Shown here: in pieces, positions 53,411-63,624 of the stretch
How the letters are laid out: each line of letters begins with the position of its first letter
How positions within the stretch are numbered: the stretch's first letter is position 1
NCBI RefSeq assembly: GCF_947488515.1
Contig: NZ_CANKZF010000001.1
Coordinates: 496,001 to 560,000, forward strand
From: an uncultured Nocardioides sp.
GTDB taxonomy: Bacteria > Actinomycetota > Actinomycetes > Propionibacteriales > Nocardioidaceae
Direction of reading: 5' to 3'
DNA: 64,000 nt
The notes under the pieces: generated by a model
The model's database searches: none
What the model saw: the letters and a program-made list of their open reading frames with translations, nothing else
Told to the model about the DNA's origin: nothing
Made by a program: the position numbers and the translations under genes

Positions 53411-54310
53411 TCAGAAGACGAGGTAGTAGAGGACCAGCCAGATCGGGGCGACGGTGGCGAGCAGCGAGTCGAGCCGGTCCATCAGGCCGCCGTGGCCGGG
53501 GATGACCTGGCTCATGTCCTTGATGCCGAGGTCGCGCTTCATCACCGACTCGCACAGGTCGCCCAGCGTGGCCATCACCGCGGCGATGACCCCGAGGAGG
53601 ACGCCGACCCACCAGTCGCCGCCGAGGAACGACGTCACCAGCCAGACGCCGACCGCGATGGTGGCGACCATCGAGCCGGCGAAGCCCTCCCAGGACTTCT
53701 TGGGCGAGATCACGCGGGCCATCGGGTGCCGGCCGAAGAGAACGCCGGCGATGTAGCCGCCGGTGTCGGAGGCGATGGTGATGGCGATGAAGGTGATGAC
53801 GCCGCGCACGCCCGGGTCGTCGAGGTCGAGGCCGAATGCGGGGGCGGTGCCGCCCTCACCGAGGAGCAGCGCCACGAAGGACGCCAGGAACGGCACGTAG
53901 ATGAGGGTGAAGACCGACGCGGTGGCGTTCATGACGTAGCCGTCGACGCCGCGCCTCAGCAGCCACAGCATGATGACGAGCGCGGTGACAGCGGTGGCGG
54001 TGACCAGCGCCGGTGCGCCCCAGACGTAGGCGACGACGACCATCACGACGCCACCGAGCATCAGCGGCTGCTCGGGGATGTCGATGCCCTTGGCGGCCAG
54101 CCCCTGGTGGAGCTCCCAGACCGCGACCACGACGGCGACCGCCACGATGCCCATGAACGCGGGCTTCCAGAACAGCAGCGACAGCAGGATCGCCGCGACG
54201 AGGACGACCGCCGAGATGACGGCGGCCCGCAGGTCTCGACCGGCGCGACCGTGGTCCTTGGGTGCGTTCGGTGGGGGGGCTGGCGCCGCCGGAGGATCAG
54301 GAGTGGTCAT
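53411..54310 (-). CDS. cdsA: Phosphatidate cytidylyltransferase
   Basis: 299 residues, with eight or so membrane segments and the CdsA signature around SPKKSWEGFAGS and the C-terminal KRDLGIKDMSQVIPGHGGLMDRLDS (in two parts). It makes CDP-diacylglycerol for phospholipids. N-terminus Pro/Ala-rich. It lies just after frr. Confidence 0.95.
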   Translation of the reverse strand: MTTPDPPAAPAPPPNAPKDHGRAGRDLRAAVISAVVLVAAILLSLLFWKPAFMGIVAVAVVVAVWELHQGLAAKGIDIPEQPLMLGGVVMVVVAYVWGAPALVTATAVTALVIMLWLLRRGVDGYVMNATASVFTLIYVPFLASFVALLLGEGGTAPAFGLDLDDPGVRGVITFIAITIASDTGGYIAGVLFGRHPMARVISPKKSWEGFAGSMVATIAVGVWLVTSFLGGDWWVGVLLGVIAAVMATLGDLCESVMKRDLGIKDMSQVIPGHGGLMDRLDSLLATVAPIWLVLYYLVF

Positions 54311-54322
54311 CGGCAGGGTGGC

Positions 54323-54880
54323 TCAGACCTCGAGCAGCTCGGCTTCCTTGTGCTTGAGGAGCTCGTCGATCTTGTCGGTGTGGGTCTTGGTGACCGCGTC
54401 GAGGCGCTTCTCCGCACCCGTGACGTCGTCCTTGCCGACCTCGCCGTCCTTCTCGAGCTTCTCGAGGGCCTGCTTGGCGGTGCGACGCACGTTGCGCACC
54501 GAGACCCGGCCGTCCTCGGCCTTCGACCTGGCGAGCTTGATGTACTCCTTGCGGCGCTCCTCGGTCAGCTCGGGGAAGACGCAGCGCAGCACCTTGCCGT
54601 CGTTGGCCGGGTTGACGCCGAGGTCGGAGTCACGGATGGCCCGCTCGATGTTGCCCATCGCGCCCATGTCGAAGGGCTGGATGAGGATGGTGCGGGCGTC
54701 CTGCGAGGAGAAGCTGGCGAGCTGCTGCAGCGGGGTCTGGGTGCCGTAGTAGTCGGCCGTGATCTTGGCGAACATCGCCGGGTTGGCGCGGCCGGCCCGG
54801 ATGGCGGCGAACTCCTCGCGCGTCGCCTCGACGGACTTGCCCATCTTGGCGTCGGCATCGTTCATGACGTCGTTGATCAC
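54323..54880 (-). CDS. frr: Ribosome recycling factor
   Basis: 185 residues, the usual length. The typical ATREEFAAIRAGRANPAMF start and RNVRRTAKQALEKLEKDGEVG motifs are present. RRF with EF-G splits ribosomes after termination. Follows pyrH, as in most bacteria. Confidence 0.96.
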   Translation of the reverse strand: MINDVMNDADAKMGKSVEATREEFAAIRAGRANPAMFAKITADYYGTQTPLQQLASFSSQDARTILIQPFDMGAMGNIERAIRDSDLGVNPANDGKVLRCVFPELTEERRKEYIKLARSKAEDGRVSVRNVRRTAKQALEKLEKDGEVGKDDVTGAEKRLDAVTKTHTDKIDELLKHKEAELLEV

Positions 54881-54940
54881 GGTTGCTCTCTCTCCTCGTA
54901 CGTCGTGGTGCTGGTGGGGCAGGCAGGTGGGTCGGGCCGG

Positions 54941-55660
54941 TCAGGCCGTGCTGCTCACCAGCGTGCCGATCTTCTCACCCCGCACCGCCCGCCCGATGGT
55001 GCCCGGGGTGGAGAGGTTGAAGAAGACGATGTCCATCCGGTTGTCGCGGGCCATGGCGATGCCGGTCGCGTCGGCGACCTTGAGGTCGCGTGCGAGGTAC
55101 TCGTCGTAGCTCAGCTGGTCGAACTTCACCGCGTCGGGGTTGGTCTTGGGGTCGGAGTCGTAGACGCCGTCGACGCCCTGCTTGCCCATCAGGATCACCT
55201 CGCAGCGCGTCTCCAGCGCACGCTGGGCGGCGACGGTGTCGGTGGAGAAGAACGGCATGCCGGCTCCGGCGCCGAAGATCACGACGCGGCCCTTCTCCAT
55301 GTGCCGGATGGCCCGGCGCGGGATGTAGGGCTCGGCGACCTGGCCCATGGTGATGGCCGTCTGCACGCGCGTCTCGACGCCGTGCTTCTCGATGAAGTCC
55401 TGGAGCGCGAGGCAGTTCATGACCGTGCCGAGCATGCCCATGTAGTCGGCACGGGCCCGCTCCATGCCGCGGTGCTGGAGCTCCGCGCCGCGGAAGAAGT
55501 TGCCACCGCCCACGACGATCGCGATCTGGACGCCCGACTTGGCGACCTCGGCCACCTCGCCGGCCGTGGCATTGATGACGTCGAGGTCCAACCCCACCTC
55601 ACCTCCGCCGAACACTTCACCGGAGAGCTTGAGCAGGACTCGCTTGTACGCCACGTGCAT
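54941..55660 (-). CDS. pyrH: Uridylate kinase
   Basis: 239 residues of the amino acid kinase family. KLSGEVFGG binds ATP phosphates and [13 protein letters not shown] binds UMP. It makes UDP from UMP. It sits between tsf and frr as expected. A strong hairpin separates it from tsf. Confidence 0.96.
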   Translation of the reverse strand: MHVAYKRVLLKLSGEVFGGGEVGLDLDVINATAGEVAEVAKSGVQIAIVVGGGNFFRGAELQHRGMERARADYMGMLGTVMNCLALQDFIEKHGVETRVQTAITMGQVAEPYIPRRAIRHMEKGRVVIFGAGAGMPFFSTDTVAAQRALETRCEVILMGKQGVDGVYDSDPKTNPDAVKFDQLSYDEYLARDLKVADATGIAMARDNRMDIVFFNLSTPGTIGRAVRGEKIGTLVSSTA

Positions 55661-55819
55661 CCCTTCACAGCCAAACTGGGTGGGTCATCCGAAACCTACC
55701 GGAACGGACGGGGGCCGACGAACCCGGACTGTCTGCCCGGCCGGGAGGCGTCGTACGAGCGGTGGCTGGGCCACCTTCCCGACGTCCCGCGGGTGGGCGG
55801 GGCACCGCCACCGCAGGTG

Positions 55820-55861
55820 CGACGAGGGGCCGTACGCCGTGTGGCGTACGACCCCTCGTCG
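55820..55861 (-). terminator. Very strong hairpin terminator after tsf
   Basis: Nineteen-base arms (55820-55838 and 55843-55861) with one mismatch and a GTGT loop, about 20 bases after the tsf stop codon. No T-run. It probably separates rpsB-tsf from pyrH-frr-cdsA. Confidence 0.8.
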
Positions 55862-55881
55862 GTGATCGGGTGAGGCGTGGC

Positions 55882-56694
55882 TCAGGCGCCGACCTCGAAG
55901 CGGGCGAACCGCTTCACGGTGGTGCCGGCCTCGTCGAGGACGGCCTTGACCGACTTCTTCGACTCGGTGACCGACTCCTGCTCGAGCAGGACGATCTCCT
56001 TGAAGAACCCACCGAGGCGACCCTCGACGATCTTGGCGATCGCCTGCTCGGGCTTGCCCTCCTCGCGGGTCTTCTGCTCGGCGATGGAGCGCTCGGACTC
56101 GACGACCTCGGCCGGGACCTCGTCGCGGGTGAGGTACTGGGCCTTCATCGCGGCGATCTGCATCGCGGCGGCGCGGGCGGCAGCCTCGTCGCCCTCGAAC
56201 TCCACGAGCACGCCGACGGCGGGCGGGAGGTCGGCGGCACGCTTGTGCATGTAGGTGACGGTGGTGCCGTCGAAGTAGGCGACCTCGCCCAGCTCGATCT
56301 TCTCGCCGATGGTGATGGCCAGGTCCTCGACGACCTCGCCGACGGTCTTGCCGTCGAGCTCGGCGGCCTTGAGGGCAGCGGTGTCCGCGGCCTTGACGGA
56401 GTCGGCGACATCGGCGATCTGCTGCGCCTTGGCGATGAAGTCCTCGTTCTTGGCGACGAAGTCGGTCTCGCTCTTGAGCTCGACCAGGGCGTTGCCGGAG
56501 GTGGCGACGAGGCCTGCGGCGGTCTCACGCTCGGCGCCGCGGGCGGCGGCCTTGGCGGCACCCTTGACGCGGAGCAGCTCGACAGCCTTGTCGAAGTCGC
56601 CGTCCGCCTCGGTCAGCGCCTTCTTGCAGTCCATCATCCCGGCCTGGGTCAGCTCACGGAGCTTCTTGACGTCGGCGGCGGTGAAGTTGGCCAT
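55882..56694 (-). CDS. tsf: Elongation factor Ts
   Basis: 270 residues. N-terminal domain ([21 protein letters not shown]) and the EF-Tu contact region ([15 protein letters not shown]) are clear. EF-Ts exchanges GDP on EF-Tu. It follows rpsB after a 114-base gap holding two hairpins. Confidence 0.97.
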   Translation of the reverse strand: MANFTAADVKKLRELTQAGMMDCKKALTEADGDFDKAVELLRVKGAAKAAARGAERETAAGLVATSGNALVELKSETDFVAKNEDFIAKAQQIADVADSVKAADTAALKAAELDGKTVGEVVEDLAITIGEKIELGEVAYFDGTTVTYMHKRAADLPPAVGVLVEFEGDEAAARAAAMQIAAMKAQYLTRDEVPAEVVESERSIAEQKTREEGKPEQAIAKIVEGRLGGFFKEIVLLEQESVTESKKSVKAVLDEAGTTVKRFARFEVGA

Positions 56695-56730
56695 GGTCCT
56701 TCTTCCTTTGATCCAGGGGGTTCACGGGCC

Positions 56731-56798
56731 GGCTCGAGGCGAGCCCGCGGTGGGTGGGACGACGCGGGGCGTCGGCCGCGGACGTGAGCCCGCGGCCG
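56731..56798 (-). terminator. Hairpins between rpsB and tsf (possible attenuator)
   Basis: GGCTCG/CGAGCC at 56731-56745 and a 9-base stem with arms 56773-56781 and 56790-56798. They sit in the rpsB-tsf gap and may reduce readthrough, as an attenuator does between these genes in E. coli. Confidence 0.5.
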
Positions 56799-56808
56799 GC
56801 TGACCTGC

Positions 56809-57849
56809 TCAGTCCTTCTTGTCGGCCTCGGCCTCGGCGGGCGCCTCGGTGGCGGCGGCCTCGGTCTCGGCGGGGGTCTCGGCGGGGACCTCGGCGGGGG
56901 CCTCGGTCGCGGCCTCGGCCTCGGCGGGCGCCTCGGTCGCGGTCTCGGCGGGGGCCTCGGTCACGGCATCGGCAGCGGCGTCGGCCTGCGGGGCCTCGGA
57001 CGCGGCACCGGTGGCCTCGGCGGCCGGGGTCTCGGCAGCAGCGTCGCCGGTGGCGGCCGCGGCGGCCTTCTCGGCGTCGCCACCGAGGAGCTCGCGCTCC
57101 CACTCGGCGAGGGGCTCCTCGGCACCGACGGTCTCGTCGGCGTCTCCGGCCTTGACGCCAGAGCGGGCGATGAGGCCCTCGGCGACGGCGTCGGCGACCA
57201 CGCGGGTCAGCAGGCCCACCGCGCGGATGGCGTCGTCGTTGCCCGGGATCGGGAAGTCGACCAGGTCGGGGTCGCAGTTGGAGTCGAGGATGCCGATGAT
57301 CGGGATCCGGAGCTTGCGCGCCTCCTCGACGGCCAGGTGCTCCTTGTTGGTGTCGACGATCCACACCGCGGAGGGGACCTTCGTCATGTCACGGATGCCG
57401 CCGAGCGTCTTGTCCAGCTTGGTGCGCTCGCGGCGCATCTGGAGGAGCTCCTTCTTCGTGCGGTTGGAGCCCGCGACGTCGTCGAAGTCGATCTCGTCGA
57501 GCTCCTTGAGGCGGTTGATCCGCTGGTGCACGGTCTGGAAGTTGGTGAGCATGCCGCCGAGCCAACGCTGGTTGACGTAGGGCATCCCGACGCGCGTCGC
57601 CTGCTCGGCGATGGCCTCCTGCGCCTGCTTCTTGGTGCCGACGAACATGATGACGCCGCCCTTGGCGACGGTCTCCTTGACGAAGGCGTAGGAGCGGTCG
57701 ATGTAGGCCAGCGACTGCTGCAGGTCGATGATGTAGATGCCGTTGCGCTCGGTCATGATGAAGCGCTTCATCTTGGGGTTCCAACGACGGGTCTGGTGAC
57801 CGAAGTGGACGCCGCTCTCGAGCAGCTGGCGCATGGTGACGACTGCCAT
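56809..57849 (-). CDS. rpsB: 30S ribosomal protein S2 with a long C-terminal extension
   Basis: 346 residues against about 240 in E. coli. The S2 core ([20 protein letters not shown] and the [19 protein letters not shown] segment) spans residues 5-230. The extra ~90 residues are almost only Ala, Glu, Thr and Pro in EAPAE/ETAAE-type repeats. The ATG at 57847-57849 follows AGGAG by 6 nt. It is preceded by a long structured leader. Confidence 0.96.
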   Translation of the reverse strand: MAVVTMRQLLESGVHFGHQTRRWNPKMKRFIMTERNGIYIIDLQQSLAYIDRSYAFVKETVAKGGVIMFVGTKKQAQEAIAEQATRVGMPYVNQRWLGGMLTNFQTVHQRINRLKELDEIDFDDVAGSNRTKKELLQMRRERTKLDKTLGGIRDMTKVPSAVWIVDTNKEHLAVEEARKLRIPIIGILDSNCDPDLVDFPIPGNDDAIRAVGLLTRVVADAVAEGLIARSGVKAGDADETVGAEEPLAEWERELLGGDAEKAAAAATGDAAAETPAAEATGAASEAPQADAAADAVTEAPAETATEAPAEAEAATEAPAEVPAETPAETEAAATEAPAEAEADKKD

Positions 57850-57887
57850 GGGTTCTCCTGTTGTGACGGAGACGCTCACCGACATGC

Positions 57888-58123
57888 CCGACCTTCGGCA
57901 GGTCGGACCGGGAGCGAGCTCCTGTTGTTTACAGTTGACGCGCCCGGCGGGAGCCGGGAGCCCTGACGCTCACACGCCGGTCCGATCCGCACCCACTCCG
58001 ATGGACCTGGAGCTGGTGGGAACTGAGGACCGACGCCCGCGGGTGGTCCGGGATCGAGGAGCATCCCGGGCACGGTCGGCGAGCGTGCGAAGTCAGTCCG
58101 GGTGGACTGCTCCGCACATCGTA
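57888..58123 (-). promoter_or_regulatory. Long structured 5' leader of rpsB
   Basis: A candidate -10 TACGAT at 58118-58123 would give a leader of about 260 nt. Three hairpins lie in it: 58094-58109 (CAGTCC/GGACTG), 58048-58069 (CCGGGAT/ATCCCGG) and 57888-57906 (CCGACCT/AGGTCGG). The ribosome binding sequence ACAACAGGAG also occurs a second time, 64 bases upstream. This fits an autoregulated ribosomal protein leader, not shown here. Confidence 0.45.
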
Positions 58124-58291
58124 GGCCAGAGGCTCCCCGCGAGGCGAATCACTGCCGCCCCCTCCTCCGAGCGTGGGCCGAGCGGGGATCCGGTGGCCGC
58201 CAGGCGTCCACAACCGGTGGCTCGGGGTGCCCCTCCACAGGCGGCGTCACCGCTGCCCGTCCGGCGTCGCGGACCGGGTGAGGATCGGCCG

Positions 58292-58879
58292 ATGCGAGCC
58301 GTTCTCGGAGCTGTCCTCCTGGCGCTGGTCCACCTGATCCTCTCCGGTGTCGCCGGACCGGCACACGCGAGTCCCGACGGCCCCGTCGGCGTGTGGCCCC
58401 TCGATCCCCGACCCGACGTCGTCCGCCACTTCGAGCCGCCGCCGAACCCCTACGCCGCCGGGCACCGAGGCGTCGACCTCGCCGGGTCGCCCGGCCAGGC
58501 GGTCCGCTCGGCGCTGCCCGGCACGGTCGGCTTCGCGGGCTCGATCGGCGGCAAGCCGGTCGTCACCGTGCTGCACGGCGGTCGTCGTACGACGTACGAG
58601 CCGGTCGTCGCGTCCGTCGAGCGCGGCCAGACCGTGGGCGCCGGTGACGTGCTGGGGCGCCTGGTGGTCGCCGAGAGCCACTGCTTCCCCGCCGCCTGCC
58701 TGCACTGGGGCCTGGTCGAGGGCGACGGCGACACCCGGACCTACCTCGACCCGCTGGCGCTCGTCGGCGGCGGCCCGGTGCGGCTGCTGCCGCTGTGGCG
58801 CGACGACCCGGTCACGGTCCGGCTGCCGTGGAGCCCGCCGCTCTCGAGCTGGCGCCGTCCGGTCGAGTGGGTCGCCTGA
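58292..58879 (+). CDS. Secreted M23 (LytM-like) peptidase, degenerate active site
   Basis: 195 residues with a signal peptide ending near residue 28 (AHA). The LytM H...D pair is present in GHRGVDLAG, but the usual HxH is CLH (AACLHWGLVE), so the catalytic His is missing and the protein may only bind peptidoglycan. The gap to rpsB (57850-58291) holds the rpsB leader and no other gene that I see. Confidence 0.82.
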   Translation: MRAVLGAVLLALVHLILSGVAGPAHASPDGPVGVWPLDPRPDVVRHFEPPPNPYAAGHRGVDLAGSPGQAVRSALPGTVGFAGSIGGKPVVTVLHGGRRTTYEPVVASVERGQTVGAGDVLGRLVVAESHCFPAACLHWGLVEGDGDTRTYLDPLALVGGGPVRLLPLWRDDPVTVRLPWSPPLSSWRRPVEWVA

Positions 58880-58930
58880 CCTGACCCGCCCACTGGCCCC
58901 CTCGCTCGCGGCCCGGAGGGTCGCGTCTCC

Positions 58931-58987
58931 GGTCTCGATACGAGCCGGTCGCCTCGTCCCTCGGCGGCGCGGCGCACTCGACCACCA
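58931..58987. repeat. REP-like intergenic element (GGTCTCGATACG type)
   Basis: The sequence runs from GGTCTCGATACGAG to CTCGACCACC. Elements of this form, with GGTCTCGATAC at one end and CTCGACCACC at the other, are familiar to me as common intergenic repeats in Nocardioides and related actinobacteria. It lies between the M23 gene and the end of xerC. Confidence 0.55.
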
Positions 58988-59014
58988 TGAGCGGATCCGC
59001 TGGCGCGTCTCCGC

Positions 59015-59968
59015 TCAGGCGCGGGGGTGGGCCTGCTGGTACGCCCGACGCAGCCGGTCGGTCGTGACGTGGGTGTAGAGCTGGGTGGTGGCGAGCGAGG
59101 CGTGGCCGAGCAGCTCCTGGACCGAGCGGAGGTCCGCCCCTCCCTCGAGCAGGTGGGTGGCGGCGGTGTGGCGCAGGCCGTGCGGCCCGATGTCGGGCGC
59201 ACCCGGTACGTCGGCGATGCGGCGGTGCACGAGATCGCGGACCGCCCGCTGGTCGATCCGGCGACCGCGCACGCCCAGGAACAGTGCCGGGCCGGAGCCC
59301 TCGACCCGCAGATGGGGTCGGCCGGTGGCCAGCCAGCGGTCGACGGCACGGCCGGCCGGCGTGCCGTAGGGCACGGAGCGTTCCTTGCGGCCCTTGCCGA
59401 AGACGCGCACGACCCGGCGCTCGTCTTCGACGTCGTCGATGTCGAGCCCGACGAGCTCGCCGACCCGGATCCCGGTCGCGTAGAGCAGCTCGAGCATCGC
59501 GACGTCACGCAACCCGACGGGGCTGCCGTCGTCGGCGAGGTCGGCGGCCGAGCGGATGAGCGACTCGGCCTCGTCGGCCCGCAGGACCGGCGGGAGGGTC
59601 TTGTGCTTCTTGGGCGAGCCGAGCGCGGCGCCCGGGTCGGTCGGCAGCCGGCCGGTCCGGTGCAGCCAGGCCGTGAACACCCGCGCGGCCGTGGCGCGCC
59701 GCGCGATCGTCGTCCGGCTGCGGCCCGTGGTCTGGAGCCGCGCCAGCCAGCTGCGCAGCGCGCGGAGGTCGAGGTCGGTCACGTCGGTGACCCCGAGGCG
59801 TTGGCAGTGGTCGAGCAGTCCGGCGACGTCACCGAGGTAGGCGCGCACGGTGTGGGGGGCGAGGTCGCGCTCGGAGACGAGGTGGCGCTCGTAGTCACCC
59901 AGCAGGCGGACGAAGGACTCGGGCAGTCCCTCCCCCTGGTCCTGATCGGACTCCTCCGGCTTGCTCAC
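59015..59968 (-). CDS. xerC: Tyrosine recombinase XerC-like
   Basis: 317 residues. N-terminal SAM-like core-binding domain and catalytic domain with Arg (ATGIRVGEL), His-x-x-Arg ([17 protein letters not shown]), His ([11 protein letters not shown]) and the nucleophile Tyr (LYTHVT). It probably resolves chromosome dimers with XerD. The GTG start follows TACGCT by 6 nt. Confidence 0.93.
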   Translation of the reverse strand: MSKPEESDQDQGEGLPESFVRLLGDYERHLVSERDLAPHTVRAYLGDVAGLLDHCQRLGVTDVTDLDLRALRSWLARLQTTGRSRTTIARRATAARVFTAWLHRTGRLPTDPGAALGSPKKHKTLPPVLRADEAESLIRSAADLADDGSPVGLRDVAMLELLYATGIRVGELVGLDIDDVEDERRVVRVFGKGRKERSVPYGTPAGRAVDRWLATGRPHLRVEGSGPALFLGVRGRRIDQRAVRDLVHRRIADVPGAPDIGPHGLRHTAATHLLEGGADLRSVQELLGHASLATTQLYTHVTTDRLRRAYQQAHPRA

Positions 59969-59996
59969 CCACGCAGCGTAGGCGGGCGGAGGCGGC

Positions 59997-61172
59997 TCAC
60001 ACGTCAGGCACGAGGCGCCACCCCTCGTCGGTCAACTTCACGAAACCCTTGGACCTCAGCCGGCGCAGTGCGCCCTCGGTGGTGCGGAGCGGGAGGCCGC
60101 ACAGGCGTGAGATCGACTCGACCCCCGCCGGCTCGCTCACCGGAACCCACTCCACGACGGTCTGTTCGGTCGGCGTGAGCCCGTCGCGCGGCCGGTGCTC
60201 GCCCCGCGGGGGGTCGACGAGGTACTGACCCGCAGCACCGATCAGCTCGAGCACCTCGGCGCCGTGGGTGACCACGGTGCCCCGACCCTCACGGAGGAAG
60301 TTGTTGACGCCCTGCGAGGTGTAGCTGGTGACGGGGCCCGGCATGCACATCACGTGGCGGTTCAGGCTCTCGGCCCACCCTGCGGTGTTGAGGGCGCCAC
60401 TGCGCAGGGCCGCCTCGACCACCACGGTGCCGTTGGTCATGGCGGCGATCAACCGGTTGCGCGCCAGGAAGCGCGGTCGCGTCGGCGCCGAGGCGGGCGG
60501 TTGCTCGGACACGACCGCGAACTCGGTGGCGAGGTGCTGGAGCAGGAGTCGGTTCTGCTGGGGGTAGACCCGGTCCACCCCGCAGGCCAGGACCGCGGCC
60601 GTGACGCCGTCGGCGGACAGCGTGGCGTTGTGTGCCTCGAAGTCGATGCCGAGAGCCCCGCCCGAGACGACCGGCACACCCGAGAGCGCGAGGTGCTCAC
60701 ACACCGCACGGGCCAGCTCGACGCCGTAGACCGAGGCGGCTCGTGAGCCGACCACGGCGACCGAGGTGGCGAGCTCGGTGAGCGGCATCGGACCCTTCAC
60801 CCACAGGCCCGGAGGCGTGCCTCCGAACCCCTCCACGGTGATGGCGTCGTCCAGCTCGTCGAGGCTGGTGGGCCACTCGTCGTCGCCCGGGACGAGGAAG
60901 CGGATGCCGCAGCGGGCGGCCTGGTCGAGCTGGCGGACCGGGTCGATCTCGGCCAGCCGCACCGCCAGCATCTCCCCGGGCTCACCCTCGGTCGCGGACC
61001 GCGCCTTCGCCAGCGCGCGCTCCGCGCCCATCTGGCGGATGAGGGACGACGTCGTCCCGTCACCGGGCTCCACCGCGCAGCTCAGGGCCACCCGGGCGAG
61101 GCGCTCGGCCTCGGGCACCTGACCCACCGGCTCCGCGACGGGCGGCGCTGACCGCACGTGTGCGGCCGTCAT
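59997..61172 (-). CDS. dprA: DNA-processing protein DprA
   Basis: 391 residues. The Rossmann-like core ([46 protein letters not shown]) is followed by a C-terminal winged helix. DprA loads RecA on single-stranded DNA during transformation. The ATG overlaps the comM stop by four bases (ATGA). Confidence 0.93.
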   Translation of the reverse strand: MTAAHVRSAPPVAEPVGQVPEAERLARVALSCAVEPGDGTTSSLIRQMGAERALAKARSATEGEPGEMLAVRLAEIDPVRQLDQAARCGIRFLVPGDDEWPTSLDELDDAITVEGFGGTPPGLWVKGPMPLTELATSVAVVGSRAASVYGVELARAVCEHLALSGVPVVSGGALGIDFEAHNATLSADGVTAAVLACGVDRVYPQQNRLLLQHLATEFAVVSEQPPASAPTRPRFLARNRLIAAMTNGTVVVEAALRSGALNTAGWAESLNRHVMCMPGPVTSYTSQGVNNFLREGRGTVVTHGAEVLELIGAAGQYLVDPPRGEHRPRDGLTPTEQTVVEWVPVSEPAGVESISRLCGLPLRTTEGALRRLRSKGFVKLTDEGWRLVPDV

Positions 61173-62770
61173 GACGCCACTCGGACCACGCTCGCCGGCA
61201 GTGAGCGCGCGCTGTCGTCGGACCGAAGCGCCAACGCGATCTCCGCCTCGCGCTCCCCCGGCCTCGGCACCCCCGAGCAGTCCGCCACCGTCCAGGCCAG
61301 GCGCTGCACGCGGGTCAGCCCCCTCCGCGTGAGCCTGCCGTCGGACAGCTCCTGGTCGACGAGTCGCTGGCCGTCGGGCTCCAGCGGCCACCGCTCGACC
61401 AGGACCGGACCGGGACACGAGGCGTTGAGGAGCCACGAGCAGTCCCGGTAGCGGCGGGCCTGGCGCAGCCTGGCCTCGACCACCCGGGCCCGCACGTCGG
61501 CGGAGGACTCCGGCTCGGGTCCGAAGGACACTCCCCGCCGGCGACCCTGGGGTCGCACCTCCATCCAGATGTCGACGCGATCGAGGATCGGACCGGTGAG
61601 CTTGCGGCGGTAGTGGGAGCGCTGGAGCTCGGTGCACTCGCAGCTGCCGCCCGACAGGCCGTGGAAGTTGCCGCACGGGCACGGGTTGGCCGCCAGGACG
61701 ACCAGCGAGCGGGCCGGGTAGGTGGCGGACTCCTCCCCGCGGGCGATCGTCACCTCCCCCGACTCGAGCGGCTGCCGCATCGCCTCGACGACGTCGGCGC
61801 GGAAGTGGGGGAACTCGTCGAGGAACAGCACGCCGTGGTGCGCGAGGCTGACCTGTCCGGGCCGCACCCGGCCGGTGCCGCCGCCGAGCACGCTCGCCGC
61901 GGTCGCCGAGTGGTGCGGGGCGAACCACGGTGGCCGCCGCACCAGCCCGCGCCCCTGCGGCAGGACGCCGGCGACGGAGTGCAGCGCAGTGACCTCGAGC
62001 GCCTGCTCGGTCGTCAGGTCGGGGAGGATCGTCGGGATCCGCTCGGCGATCGAGGTCTTGCCGGTCCCGCGGGGGCCTATCAGCAACGTGGGGTGGCCGC
62101 CCGCCGCGGCGACCTCGACGGCGTAGCGGACGTCCTCGAGCCCGTCGAGGTCGCGCAGGTCGACGTCGGCCAGGCGGTCCTCGCCGCGCCAGGTCGACAA
62201 CGGGCTGGACGACGGACCGACGACCGGGTCGGCCTCGGGCACCTCGACGCCGCGGAGCACGGCGGACACCTGGGCCAGTGAGCGGACACCGAAGACCGTC
62301 ATCCCCGGGACGAGGCCGGCCTCGCCGGCCTGGGGCTCGGGCACGAAGACGCGGGTGATGCCATGGGCGGCCGCGGCGATGACCATGGGCAGCACCCCCG
62401 GCACCGGGCGCAGCGCCCCGGCCACGGACAGCTCACCGATGAACGCCCACCCCTCCAGCAGGTCGGGCGTCAGCTCCTCGTGCTTCTTGTCGGCTGCCAT
62501 GACCGCCATCGCGATCGCGAGGTCGTAGTGGGTGCCGCTCTTGGGGAGGTCGGCGGGCGCGAGCAGGATCGTCACCCGCTTGGTCGCCGGCCACCGCCCG
62601 CAGTCGTTGTTGATCGCCATCCGCACCCGGTCGCGCGCCTCGGACAGGGTCTTGTCCACCCGGCCGACGATCGTGGTGTTGACCAGGCCCGGGGAGACGT
62701 CGACCTGGACGTCGATCACGTGACCGTCGGCGCCCTTGAGCGCCAACGAGCGAGCCGTCGCGAAGGCCAT
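61169..62770 (-). CDS. comM: YifB/ComM-family Mg chelatase-like AAA ATPase
   Basis: 533 residues. N-terminal ChlI-like domain (VDVSPGLVNTTIVGRVDKTL), the P-loop IGPRGTGKTS, Walker B VLFLDEFPHF, and the zinc-site CPCGNFHGLSGGSCECT. ComM is a branch-migration helicase that aids integration of transforming DNA. It overlaps dprA by four bases and yraN by one. Confidence 0.93.
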   Translation of the reverse strand: MAFATARSLALKGADGHVIDVQVDVSPGLVNTTIVGRVDKTLSEARDRVRMAINNDCGRWPATKRVTILLAPADLPKSGTHYDLAIAMAVMAADKKHEELTPDLLEGWAFIGELSVAGALRPVPGVLPMVIAAAAHGITRVFVPEPQAGEAGLVPGMTVFGVRSLAQVSAVLRGVEVPEADPVVGPSSSPLSTWRGEDRLADVDLRDLDGLEDVRYAVEVAAAGGHPTLLIGPRGTGKTSIAERIPTILPDLTTEQALEVTALHSVAGVLPQGRGLVRRPPWFAPHHSATAASVLGGGTGRVRPGQVSLAHHGVLFLDEFPHFRADVVEAMRQPLESGEVTIARGEESATYPARSLVVLAANPCPCGNFHGLSGGSCECTELQRSHYRRKLTGPILDRVDIWMEVRPQGRRRGVSFGPEPESSADVRARVVEARLRQARRYRDCSWLLNASCPGPVLVERWPLEPDGQRLVDQELSDGRLTRRGLTRVQRLAWTVADCSGVPRPGEREAEIALALRSDDSARSLPASVVRVAS

Positions 62771-63171
62771 CAGCCGACCCCCTCGACGTGCTCGACCTCG
62801 ACCGGCCCACCGCGCGGGGCAAGCACGCCCACCAGGTCGATGCGGACGTCGTCGGGATGGCAGTCGTGCACGAGCAGCCACCGCGCGCCGAGCCGTCTCA
62901 GGCGGTCGGCCTTGCGTCGGTCGACCGCCTCGAGCGGTGCGCCGTAGTCGGTGGACGTGCGGGTCTTGACCTCGCAGATCACCAGGACGTTGCCGTCGCG
63001 CAGCACCAGGTCGATCTCGCCGGCGTCGCAGCGCCAGTTGCGGTCGAGCAGGACCAGCCCGAGCCGGCAGAGGTGTCGCGCCGCGATCGTCTCGCCGCGC
63101 TCCCCCAGCCGGCGGCGGTGCTCGGCACCGGGGTCGAGGGCGAAGGGGGAAGCGGCAGCTCGTCGGGCCAT
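62770..63171 (-). CDS. yraN: YraN family (UPF0102) endonuclease-like protein
   Basis: 133 residues. The PD-(D/E)xK-like core GEIDLVLRDGNVLVICEVKTRTS is intact. Its role is not established. It is in the rnhB-DUF2469-yraN-comM-dprA order found widely. Confidence 0.9.
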   Translation of the reverse strand: MARRAAASPFALDPGAEHRRRLGERGETIAARHLCRLGLVLLDRNWRCDAGEIDLVLRDGNVLVICEVKTRTSTDYGAPLEAVDRRKADRLRRLGARWLLVHDCHPDDVRIDLVGVLAPRGGPVEVEHVEGVG

Positions 63172-63315
63172 CGTGGGTGCCTTCCGGTGGGCAGGTTCGG
63201 GAGGAACCAGCACACCGCGCCCCACCGACGCCCCTCGACGGTCCGGGCGGCGGCCTGTGGAGATCGGCCGGAGGAGGTCGCTTGTGGAAGATCCGTGGCC
63301 AGGTCCGCCCGGACC

Positions 63316-63624
63316 TCAGTCCTTGGGCGGGTCGATGTCCTGCGGTGCGAGCTCCTCGACGTTGACGTCCTTGAACGTCAGCACCTTCACGTTCTTCGCG
63401 AACCGCGCGGGGCGGTACATGTCCCAGACCCAGGCGTCGGTCATCGAGACCTCGAAGAACACGTCACCGCTCTCCGAGCGGGCCTTCACGTCGACCTGGT
63501 TGCAGAGGTAGAAGCGGCGGTCGGTCTCCACGACGTACTTGAAGATGCCCACGACGTCGCGGTACTCGCGATAGAGGGTGAGCTCCATCTCGGTCTCGTA
63601 CTTCTCGAGATCCTCGGCGCTCAT
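63316..63624 (-). CDS. DUF2469 family protein
   Basis: 102 residues. The typical MSAEDLEKYETEMELTLYRE start and WVWDMYRPARFAKNVKVLTF end match this actinobacterial family of unknown function, usually found next to rnhB. Its start overlaps the rnhB stop by four bases (ATGA). Confidence 0.93.
   Translation of the reverse strand: MSAEDLEKYETEMELTLYREYRDVVGIFKYVVETDRRFYLCNQVDVKARSESGDVFFEVSMTDAWVWDMYRPARFAKNVKVLTFKDVNVEELAPQDIDPPKD

Noticed and set aside
57850..57885. Upstream in-frame start for rpsB at 57885
   Set aside because: The ATG at 57849 has AGGAG at ideal spacing and begins the conserved S2 sequence.
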